A stretch of 6,950 nt of DNA from an uncultured Phycisphaerales bacterium (GTDB lineage: Bacteria > Planctomycetota > Phycisphaerae > Sedimentisphaerales > Anaerobacaceae): positions 1-6,950 of the forward strand of contig CALEZT010000301.1 of assembly GCA_937927975.1 (NCBI GenBank), in the 5' to 3' direction. The notes under the pieces were generated by a model, which was not told the origin of the DNA, ran no database searches, and saw only the letters and a list, made by a program, of their open reading frames with translations. Below, piece by piece: positions 1 through 5,178 of the stretch (position 1 is the first letter of the stretch; each line of letters starts with the position of its first letter). The position numbers and the translations under genes are program-made.

Positions 1-417
1 CCTGCTCTGGTATCGCCGTCTCCATCGCCTGAGCCTTTTGAGATAGTTACTAAGGTACCAGTGCAGCGGTGGCGCCCCCACGACGTCAAGGGACCGTCGC
101 GCGTGCCGGTGTTCTTCGACTGTGCCATGGAAATCGCGGGACTTCATCACTCGGACCCACCGCCCGAGCAGCCGTTCACGCCGCCCCCGAATCCCACCAC
201 CTCCTTCGAATGCCGTGTATCGTCTGTCTGCATTCAGCGTCATGGCGAGGGGATCAACATGGTGTTCCTGGATTGGTCGGTACGCAGGGTGGGTTTGAAA
301 GAACTCTGGACGCTCAAATGGCACAAGGGATACAACACGGGCGGACCGTGGACCAAAGCCGGTAACGTGAAGGCGGAAGACTGGCCGGCGTGGATGCGGA
401 AGCTCAAGGACTACTGA
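1..417 (+). CDS. Prepilin-like H-X9-D C-terminal tail protein, 5' end outside window
   Basis: The frame is open from base 1 to the TGA at 415-417 (138 codons), so the true start lies upstream; the in-frame GTG at 61 is unlikely to be the start. The visible part resembles the C-terminal half of planctomycete type II secretion/pseudopilin-like proteins. It has a PVFFDC segment (codons 36-41), a Pro-rich stretch (about 53-64), then RHGEGINMVFLDW, with His at codon 81 followed nine residues later by Asp-Trp in place of the more common Asp-Gly. The tail is VGLKELWTLKWH and EDWPAWMRKLKDY, which I recognise as a recurrent ending in this family. The missing N-terminus would be expected to carry the pilin-type cleavage site and hydrophobic helix. 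Such proteins are presumed to be exported, but their individual functions are unknown. No clear terminator follows. Family assignment is fairly sure; the function is not. Confidence 0.75.
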   Translation, partial: PALVSPSPSPEPFEIVTKVPVQRWRPHDVKGPSRVPVFFDCAMEIAGLHHSDPPPEQPFTPPPNPTTSFECRVSSVCIQRHGEGINMVFLDWSVRRVGLKELWTLKWHKGYNTGGPWTKAGNVKAEDWPAWMRKLKDY

Positions 418-421
418 GGAC

Positions 422-454
422 GTGGCTCGTGGCCCGTGTCGCGTGACTCGTGGC
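422..454 (-). repeat. Degenerate ACGAGYCAC-type repeat, inverted copy 1
   Basis: Read on the minus strand, this stretch is built from related 8-9-nt blocks such as ACGAGTCAC and ACGGGCCAC. By hand alignment it matches 750-782 at 26 of 33 positions in opposite orientation. It begins five bases after the stop of the prepilin-like gene. Confidence 0.6.
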
Positions 455-635
455 AAGGCTTTGAAGTTGATGAGATAAGAAGATGGAAACAGACTCCAGG
501 TAGCGGAGGAACGTAGGTCAGGGAAGACAGCATCGCGAGATTCGTTTCGAGAATCCCTGGCACAACGTAGGGGGAATGTATGCGCACTTGGATGGTCGAC
601 CTGAAATACAGTCCAAAACGAGAGAGGGGTGCACA

Positions 636-668
636 AAGGAGGTGAGGATTATGATCCGAGGACCGTGA
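636..668 (+). pseudogene. Orphan Shine-Dalgarno and start with a five-codon frame, possible gene-start relic
   Basis: AAAGGAGGTGA at 635-645 is close to a perfect anti-16S complement and stands five bases before an ATG at 651. The frame reads Met-Ile-Arg-Gly-Pro and then stops at TGA (666-668), immediately before the hairpin cluster. The site is stronger than the ribosome-binding sites of the real genes in the window. It could be the remaining start of a gene whose body was lost or replaced by repeats, or a very short leader peptide. Nothing downstream in frame resembles a known protein. Confidence 0.35.
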
Positions 669-685
669 GGCGTCCTGCGTGGCGA

Positions 686-751
686 GGGCATCCTGCCCTT
701 GCGTCGCGCGGGCGTCCCGCCCGCGTCCTCGCCCGCGCGGCGTCCCGCCGC
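686..751. repeat. Three consecutive short GC-rich hairpins with RTCCY loops
   Basis: Three small inverted repeats follow one another: GGGC-ATCCT-GCCC (686-698), CGCGGGC-GTCCC-GCCCGCG (707-725, a perfect 7-bp stem) and GCGGC-GTCCC-GCCGC (737-751). The loop is five bases each time and fits RTCCY. A degenerate fourth version (AGGCGTCCTGCGT) may precede them at about 668-680. They look like diverged copies of one palindromic unit, as in REP-like families. Confidence 0.6.
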
Positions 752-782
752 CACGAGCCACGGGTCACAAGACACGAGTCAC
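750..782 (+). repeat. Degenerate ACGAGYCAC-type repeat, inverted copy 2
   Basis: This is the plus-strand partner of 422-454, with blocks ACGAGCCAC, ACGGGTCAC and ACGAGTCAC. A further shorter relative (CACGGGCCCCGAGCCAC) lies at about 823-839. It directly abuts the third hairpin at 737-751. Confidence 0.6.
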
Positions 783-1051
783 TGCGGCCCCTGGCCGCCC
801 GACGCCTCCGCCCCGTCCCGCCGCACGGGCCCCGAGCCACTGTCTTTGGGCCGGTAGAAGCGTGGATGCGTAGATGCGTTGGGAAAGAGGCTGGCCGAGC
901 TCTGCCACTAGAGTGTGAATGAAGAAATGACCCTGGAAGCCCCCCTTCTGAGCCATCGCCCATGATTGTAGCGCGGGATGGGGCGTCTGCCAAGCGGCAA
1001 GGCCGCCGACTCCGGTCGTTCAAAAAATCTCGACGCACAACGTTTTGTCGC

Positions 1052-1081
1052 TTGACACGTCTTACAGATGTAGGATATAAT
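1052..1081 (+). promoter_or_regulatory. Consensus sigma70-type promoter of the blaI-M56 operon
   Basis: A perfect -35 hexamer TTGACA (1052-1057) and a perfect -10 hexamer TATAAT (1076-1081) are separated by 18 bp, followed by the blaI-type start at 1109. Transcription should begin at about 1088. A BlaI-type operator occupies the spacer, so a strong promoter kept shut by its own product is the likely design. Confidence 0.85.
1063..1072. promoter_or_regulatory. BlaI/MecI-type operator 1 (TACAGATGTA)
   Basis: TACA-GA-TGTA is a perfect dyad matching the TACAnnTGTA core bound by BlaI/MecI/CopY-family repressors. It lies between the -35 and -10 hexamers, where a bound dimer would block RNA polymerase. 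Confidence 0.75.
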
Positions 1082-1085
1082 ATCT

Positions 1086-1095
1086 GACACTTGTA
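1086..1095. promoter_or_regulatory. BlaI/MecI-type operator 2 (GACACTTGTA)
   Basis: GACA-CT-TGTA differs from the core dyad at one base, and its outer flanks also match (CT before, AG after). Its centre is 23 bp from that of operator 1, about two helical turns, so two dimers could sit on the same DNA face. It overlaps the expected transcription start. Confidence 0.6.
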
Positions 1096-1108
1096 AGAGG
1101 AGTCGCCT

Positions 1109-1483
1109 ATGAACAAAGAGAAACTGCGGGCGATGAGCCCGGCGGAGACCGAGATCCTTCGGCTGGTCTGGCAGCTTGGCGCCGCGACGGTGCAGCAGGT
1201 GCACGAGGCCCTGCCGGCCGGCCGCAAGGTGGCCTACAAGACGGTCCAGACCCTCCTTCGCCGACTGGAGGAAAAGGGCTATCTGACGCACAAGATCGAG
1301 GGCAAGGCCCACGTCTTCTGCCCCGCCGTCAAGCGGGAGGCGGTCGTCAAGCGGACGGTCCTGGACTTCCTCGACCGCCTCTTCGGCGGCGATCCCAAGC
1401 CTCTCATGCACTTCCTGGCCGAGGAAGGCCGTATCGACGCCGAGGACATTGACGAATTGAAGAGGCTGATTGACGAACCGTAG
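1109..1483 (+). CDS. blaI: BlaI/MecI/CopY-family winged-helix repressor
   Basis: This 124-residue protein matches the family's usual length. It has an N-terminal winged-helix domain (about residues 8-72, starting MSPAETEILRLVW, recognition helix around VAYKTVQTLLRRLEEKGYL at 41-59, wing about 60-70) and a C-terminal helical dimerisation part (about 75-123). The family binds operator dyads as a dimer and is released when a partner M56 protease leads to its cleavage. Here His101-Phe102 lies at or near the position of the Asn101-Phe102 cleavage site of S. aureus BlaI; this is a numbering-based inference. The ATG start is backed by AGGAG at 1098-1102 with a six-base gap. It is the first gene of an operon with the M56 gene, whose start codon is 15-18 bp downstream, and it very likely represses its own promoter. 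The regulated targets beyond this operon are not visible. A link to beta-lactam resistance should not be assumed. Confidence 0.9.
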   Translation: MNKEKLRAMSPAETEILRLVWQLGAATVQQVHEALPAGRKVAYKTVQTLLRRLEEKGYLTHKIEGKAHVFCPAVKREAVVKRTVLDFLDRLFGGDPKPLMHFLAEEGRIDAEDIDELKRLIDEP

Positions 1484-1498
1484 CGTCTGGAGAGGCCA

Positions 1499-3349
1499 TT
1501 GATGGACGTGTTTGTGATCTCGCTGATGCAGTATCTCGCTGCCCGGAGTTGGCAGATCATGGTGGTGACAGTGGCTGTCGCGACAATCGCGCATGCACCG
1601 CGAAACCGCAGCGCACATGTGCGGTACCTGCTCTGGCTGGTTGTCGTGGCCACGTGTCTTGTGCCGCCCCTGCACGTCATCTCGTTCAGGATCCTGGCGC
1701 CTCGCCCGCCCGGTGCAGTCGTTTCCGCTCCGGCATCTCCGCGGCAGGAAATCGCGCTGCCTGCCTTGCGCGGCGCTTCCGACTCTTCGCGATCCGCATC
1801 TGCGGGTTCATCACGCGTCTCGGAGACGAGAGGATCCTGGTTGCCGGCGTACAAATGCTTTGGGGGCCTTTGGGTCGCCGGGGCCGCCGTCCACCTGTTG
1901 GTGAACGCTCTTCGGGCCTGTCGTGGCTACCGACGGCTGCGAGAGGATCGCAGGCCTGTTCCGCCGAATGAACTGAGAAATATGGCGATCCTCTTGCAGC
2001 CCTACGGCGCTCCACAACTGCCGCCCATCTGGGAACTGGATGACGCCGGCCAGCCGTTCGTATGGGGTCTTCTGCGAGGCAGCGTCTACGTTCCGGCGGG
2101 GTTTCACACCATCGAGAACCCCACTCACAAGCGGGACATCCTCGCCCATGAGGTCAGTCATGTCATCCGATACGACGCGGCGGTGAACACGCTCCAGGTC
2201 GTCGCCCAGGCCCTCTTCTGGTTTCATCCTCTGGTCTGGTGGGTCAATCGCAGGATCTGTCACGAGCGGGAAAAATGCTGCGACGAGATGGTCCTTGCCC
2301 GCCTGCACACAACGCCGAGAGACTACTGCCTCGCGATCGTCGAGACACTCGCCCGAACAAGACAATCAACGCAGGCCGCCCCCGCGATGGCCGTCGCCGG
2401 CCCGCTGAGACACATCCAGGAAAGGATCAGGACCATGCTCCGACCCGGCAAGAGATTCTATAAGAGACCCGGCGTGATCGCGATCACCCTCGTCATTCTC
2501 GCAACCCTGCTGGTGACCCCGACGGCGGTGCTGCTGACAAGCCGCCCCATGCAGATTGTCTCCGGCACAGTGCGCGTCGCCCCCACCACAATCGGCCTTC
2601 TGGACCAGCAGTCCACTCCGTTCGACAAAACCTCGTATGAAGTCTTCATGCACACTCAGACCCTCCTGATCACCACAGACACGCACCTGTTGCAGAAGGT
2701 GGTCGACGACCTCATGCCTCGCAACCTGGCGTTCTTCTCATCCCCAACGCCATCTGCATCCGGAGATGAAGAACCACAGCTCCCCGACGACATCCTCCGC
2801 CAGGCCATTGCCGACGGAGTCATCACAGTGGCCTGGCTTCGAGACACCGAGTTACTCGAGGTAAGCATGGCGACCGAGAACATCCAAGAAGCCAAGGTCA
2901 TCGTCAACTCATTCCTGCGGAACTACGTGGGAGCGTACGCCGTGGACGAGACCACCTGCATGAGCCGCGACATAATGGTTCTGGAAATGCAACGCACCGA
3001 AATCCGCAAGAGAATCGCAGAGAGGCGATCACACATACGCGCCGAACCCAACGATAGCGGCACAAGCCATGAGATTGAACTGCGACTCGACGAGGAACTC
3101 TATGAGAAGATCGCCCGGCGTCTGCAAGAGATGGCAATGCAGCAACAGCGTCCGTCAAGGGTGCAAGTCGCAGCACTCGCCGAACTCAAAGGATCGGCAG
3201 ACAACCGAATGCAGTGGCCTCTCATCATACTCGGAGCGGTCATCGTGCTCAGCGGGATTCTCCTGCTCCTATTGCTCGCGCTCCGGCCGTCCCGCAGGGC
3301 GGTCGAGATAACCGACGTAGCTGTCGCAACGCCCATCGACAATTCGTGA
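1499..3349 (+). CDS. M56-family (BlaR1-like) membrane metallopeptidase with a Wzz-like sensor domain
   Basis: The protein has 616 residues from TTG at 1499; the adjacent ATG at 1502 (615 residues) is better spaced from GGAGAGG (1489-1495) and is probably the real start. The N-terminal part is a BlaR1/MecR1-type protease: membrane segments at about 5-31, 41-64 and 115-138, a Ser/Ala/Pro-rich loop between the second and third, the zinc motif HEVSH at 217-221, a hydrophobic segment at 226-248, and EREKCCDEMVL at 256-266, which holds the usual downstream acidic motif. A further helix (about 324-347) leads to an outside domain (about 350-570). This has no penicillin-binding SxxK/transpeptidase fold that I can see. 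Instead it reads like a Wzz/GumC polysaccharide co-polymerase: EVFMHTQTLLITTDTHLLQKVVDDL, then LLEVSMATENIQEAKVIVNSFLRNY, then a charged coiled-coil-like region (485-550), then a last helix (573-596) and a short cytosolic tail. The likely role is to sense an envelope signal and trigger removal of the BlaI-like repressor. The protease call is firm; the Wzz likeness is from pattern recognition. Confidence 0.88.
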   Translation: MMDVFVISLMQYLAARSWQIMVVTVAVATIAHAPRNRSAHVRYLLWLVVVATCLVPPLHVISFRILAPRPPGAVVSAPASPRQEIALPALRGASDSSRSASAGSSRVSETRGSWLPAYKCFGGLWVAGAAVHLLVNALRACRGYRRLREDRRPVPPNELRNMAILLQPYGAPQLPPIWELDDAGQPFVWGLLRGSVYVPAGFHTIENPTHKRDILAHEVSHVIRYDAAVNTLQVVAQALFWFHPLVWWVNRRICHEREKCCDEMVLARLHTTPRDYCLAIVETLARTRQSTQAAPAMAVAGPLRHIQERIRTMLRPGKRFYKRPGVIAITLVILATLLVTPTAVLLTSRPMQIVSGTVRVAPTTIGLLDQQSTPFDKTSYEVFMHTQTLLITTDTHLLQKVVDDLMPRNLAFFSSPTPSASGDEEPQLPDDILRQAIADGVITVAWLRDTELLEVSMATENIQEAKVIVNSFLRNYVGAYAVDETTCMSRDIMVLEMQRTEIRKRIAERRSHIRAEPNDSGTSHEIELRLDEELYEKIARRLQEMAMQQQRPSRVQVAALAELKGSADNRMQWPLIILGAVIVLSGILLLLLLALRPSRRAVEITDVAVATPIDNS

Positions 3350-3361
3350 AATGTGGCTATG

Positions 3362-3398
3362 AAACGGGCGAGGCCCGGAGGGAGAGCCTCGCCCGTTT
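3362..3398. terminator. Strong hairpin terminator between convergent operons
   Basis: A perfect 13-bp inverted repeat (AAACGGGCGAGGC at 3362-3374, GCCTCGCCCGTTT at 3386-3398) encloses an 11-nt loop and starts 13 bases after the M56 stop. The arms begin with AAA and end with TTT, so it can act from either strand, although the T run is short. It is probably the end of the blaI-M56 transcript and may also stop the opposing ETF transcript. Confidence 0.75.
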
Positions 3399-3414
3399 GG
3401 ATTGTGTCGTCTTC

Positions 3415-3442
3415 GTAGGGGCGACGCATGCGTCGCTCCTAC
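3415..3442. repeat. 28-nt palindrome, copy 1 (GTAGGGGCGACGCA arm)
   Basis: The left arm GTAGGGGCGACGCA pairs with TGCGTCGCTCCTAC; the only imperfect pair is a G-T that would be a G-U wobble in RNA. The outer C3414 and G3443 extend it to 30 nt. It sits two bases beyond the stop codon (3445-3447) of the minus-strand ETF:quinone oxidoreductase gene. It shares 26 of 28 bases with the copy at 5139-5166, in the pattern of a dispersed REP-like palindrome. As RNA it could also help end or protect the 3' end of the ETF transcript. Confidence 0.8.
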
Positions 3443-3444
3443 GC

Positions 3445-5112
3445 TTACATTCGCTTATATCGCGGGCCGCCGCCGCCTTCGGGGGCGGTCCAGCGGATGT
3501 TGTCGAACGGGCACTTGCGCTGGCAGGTCTTGCAGTGCAGGCAGTTCGACGGGTTGGCGGCCTTGGGATGGTCGTGGATCTCCTCGTAGACGCCCGCCGG
3601 GCAGAAGGCCACGCACGGGGCCTTGAAGACCGGCTTGCACTGGGTCATGCAGATCGTCGGGTCCAGGATCTTGAGGTGCGAAGGCTGCTCCTCGCGATGC
3701 TCGGTGAACGCGACCGCGGTGAAGGCGTCCTTGTCGAAACTCGCCTTGGGCTTGAACTTGTACGGCGCCGCGGTCATCGCCTCGTAGTCCTTCTCGACCT
3801 GGAAGTGCGGCAGCCAGTTGTTCAGGACCGACAGGGGCATGCCCTGGAGGGGCCCGAACTTGGCGACCGTCTGGCGGAAGTTCTTGGCGCTCTTCATCTC
3901 CTTGGCGATGGCGGACTGCTCGACGTTGGCGGTGTACTTGACCGCCGCCGAGCCCGGATCGTCGAGCGAGGCGACGATCGCCTTGGCAGCCTGGATGCCG
4001 GAGTTGATGGCGTTATGCAGGCCCTTGATCTTGAGCATGTTGACGAACCCGGCGCTGTCGCCCAGGATCATGACGTTGCCCTTGCCGATGCTCTGGGTCT
4101 CGGGATCGCGCGGGACGGCGCACCAGCCGCCCTCGGGGATCATCTTGGCGCCGGCCTCGACGACCGTGCCGCCCTCGATGAACGGCTTGACGAACTTGTG
4201 CTCTTTGAAGCGGGTCAGAGCGTCCTGCGTGTTGAAGTCGTGATACTTCCAGTCCAACCCGACGATCATGCCGACCGCGAGATGGTCCTGCTCGCCTGCA
4301 TAGACGATGCCGCCGCCGAACATGCCGGGACCGAGGACCGGGGTCCAGATCGGATAGCCCATCGCGTGGACGACCCGGCCGCGGGTGAACTTGTTGTACT
4401 GCTCGGGCGAAACCTTGATCAACTCCTTGACGCCCAGCGAATAGAGCTGCGGCGAATGACGCTTGAGGCCCGCCTTCTCGACGAACCGTTCGGTGACCAG
4501 ACCGTCGCAGCCCTCGGCCAGGACGATGAACTTGGCCTCGATCGTCTCGCCTTCGGTGTAGTTGGGCTGCTTGTGCCCTTCCTTCTCGATGCCCTGATCG
4601 ACGAGCCTGACCCCCTCGGCGATCAGCTCGCCGTTGTGGACCACGTGGTCGGCGGCGAAGCCCGTCAGGACCTCGATGCCCATGCCCCGCGCGATCCCGC
4701 CGAGCCATTTCGTCAGCCGGCTGATCGAGACGGAGTAGTCGCCGTGATGGATCATCTGTCCGAAGGCCAGGCCCATGCCTTTGGCCATCTTGATCATCGG
4801 GAAGATGCCGAACGACATGTTCTTGCCGAGCAGGAACATGATGTCGTCCTTGTCGATCACGTTGGCCAGGACCTGCTTGGCCTCGTCGGTCTCGCGCCAG
4901 CCGGGCTTGGCGGCGTCGAGCAACGTGCTCAGCGGCTCTTTCTCCAGCACCGCGCCGGAGAGGTTGTGATAGCCCAAATCCAGGGCCTTGTCGATCACGC
5001 AGACATCGATTTCGGGCTTGAGAACCTTCAGTTGGATGGCGGTCGAGAGCCCGGCCGGGCCGGCGCCCACGACCAAAACCGACGTCTTGTTGAAGTCACT
5101 GTGATTAGGCAC
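3445..5112 (-). CDS. fixC: Electron-transfer flavoprotein:quinone oxidoreductase with C-terminal FixX-like ferredoxin domain
   Basis: This enzyme takes electrons from reduced ETF and passes them, via FAD and iron-sulfur, to membrane quinone. It has 555 residues. The Rossmann FAD motif is VLVVGAGPAGLS (12-23), and a second FAD-contact region is GDSAGFVNMLKIKGLHNAINSG (351-372), close to the family's G-x-S-x-GF-x-N-x-x-KIKG pattern. The C-terminal domain (about 484-555) ends with WTAPEGGGGPRY as in ETF-QO. Human-type enzymes use four cysteines for one [4Fe-4S] cluster; here Cys504, 524, 527 and 530 appear equivalent, with extra Cys488, 492, 500 and 534. All eight give C-x3-C-x7-C-x3-CP and C-x2-C-x2-C-x3-CP, as expected for a FixX-type two-cluster domain. 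The start is GTG at 5110-5112, with GAGAGG at 5119-5124 six bases upstream and an in-frame TAG two codons before, so no longer start is possible. It lies 66 bp downstream of the fused ETF gene, probably co-transcribed. Confidence 0.93.
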   Translation of the reverse strand: MPNHSDFNKTSVLVVGAGPAGLSTAIQLKVLKPEIDVCVIDKALDLGYHNLSGAVLEKEPLSTLLDAAKPGWRETDEAKQVLANVIDKDDIMFLLGKNMSFGIFPMIKMAKGMGLAFGQMIHHGDYSVSISRLTKWLGGIARGMGIEVLTGFAADHVVHNGELIAEGVRLVDQGIEKEGHKQPNYTEGETIEAKFIVLAEGCDGLVTERFVEKAGLKRHSPQLYSLGVKELIKVSPEQYNKFTRGRVVHAMGYPIWTPVLGPGMFGGGIVYAGEQDHLAVGMIVGLDWKYHDFNTQDALTRFKEHKFVKPFIEGGTVVEAGAKMIPEGGWCAVPRDPETQSIGKGNVMILGDSAGFVNMLKIKGLHNAINSGIQAAKAIVASLDDPGSAAVKYTANVEQSAIAKEMKSAKNFRQTVAKFGPLQGMPLSVLNNWLPHFQVEKDYEAMTAAPYKFKPKASFDKDAFTAVAFTEHREEQPSHLKILDPTICMTQCKPVFKAPCVAFCPAGVYEEIHDHPKAANPSNCLHCKTCQRKCPFDNIRWTAPEGGGGPRYKRM

Positions 5113-5118
5113 GTTCTA

Positions 5119-5124
5119 CCTCTC
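5119..5124 (-). promoter_or_regulatory. Ribosome-binding site fixing the GTG start of the ETF:quinone oxidoreductase
   Basis: On the minus strand GAGAGG is followed by six bases and then GTG at 5112-5110. An in-frame TAG at 5118-5116 rules out an upstream start, and the next internal Met is codon 99, within the FAD-binding part. Confidence 0.7.
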
Positions 5125-5138
5125 GATTATAGTCCATT

Positions 5139-5166
5139 GTAGGGGCGACGCATGCGTCGCCCGTAC
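5139..5166. repeat. 28-nt palindrome, copy 2 (GTAGGGGCGACGCA arm)
   Basis: The left arm GTAGGGGCGACGCA pairs with TGCGTCGCCCGTAC with one mismatch. It differs from copy 1 at only two bases. It lies inside the 66-bp gap between the fused ETF gene (stop at 5179) and the oxidoreductase start (5112), where a hairpin in the shared mRNA could affect processing, stability or the ratio of the two proteins. Confidence 0.8.
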
Positions 5167-5178
5167 CCAATTCCACGG

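Larger units (their letters stand above)
418..1108. other. Long intergenic region with repeats and no convincing gene
   Basis: About 690 bp lie between the prepilin-like gene and the blaI-type gene. Open frames on both strands here are short, rich in Arg/Pro/Ala, overlap each other and match no family I know. The region holds an inverted pair of degenerate 33-nt repeats (422-454 and 750-782), three small GC-rich hairpins (686-751), a strong ribosome-binding site with a five-codon frame (636-668), a short 8-bp tandem (gcgtggat, gcgtagat, gcgt at about 862-881), and at its right end the promoter and operators of the next operon. It looks like repeat-rich, partly decayed DNA rather than coding sequence. 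Confidence 0.7.

Noticed and set aside
994..1006. GCGGC-AAG-GCCGC hairpin followed by an A-rich stretch
   Set aside because: The stem is only five bp, there is no T run on the + strand and no gene ends just before it, so a terminator call is not justified.
418..1108. CRISPR array, tRNA or other structured RNA in the repeat-rich intergenic DNA
   Set aside because: The repeats are degenerate, inverted and without regular unique spacers, and I see no cloverleaf or known riboswitch core.
649..1227. A 192-codon minus-strand frame over the intergenic region and the start of the blaI-type gene
   Set aside because: It crosses the promoter, operators and repeats, has Arg/Ala/Ser-rich content and no ribosome-binding site or family likeness.
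1499..3349. Reading the BlaI/M56 pair as a beta-lactam resistance regulator
   Set aside because: No beta-lactamase or PBP2a-like gene is present, and the sensor domain shows no penicillin-binding motifs.
4013..4708. A 231-codon minus-strand frame inside the oxidoreductase gene
   Set aside because: It is an out-of-frame shadow of the same gene with an Arg/Gly/Asp-rich product and no recognisable motif.
5126..5131. TATAAT on the minus strand just upstream of the oxidoreductase start
   Set aside because: No -35 hexamer lies at the right distance; that place is occupied by the palindrome at 5139-5166. A separate promoter cannot be supported from sequence alone.
3214..5142. A 642-codon open frame on the + strand across the ETF:quinone oxidoreductase gene
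   Set aside because: It is antisense to a gene with clear FAD and iron-sulfur motifs. Its product is a low-complexity run of Leu/Asp/Gly/Arg/Val with no known domain, as expected from the complementary strand of a GC-rich gene, and it overlaps the end of the M56 gene.
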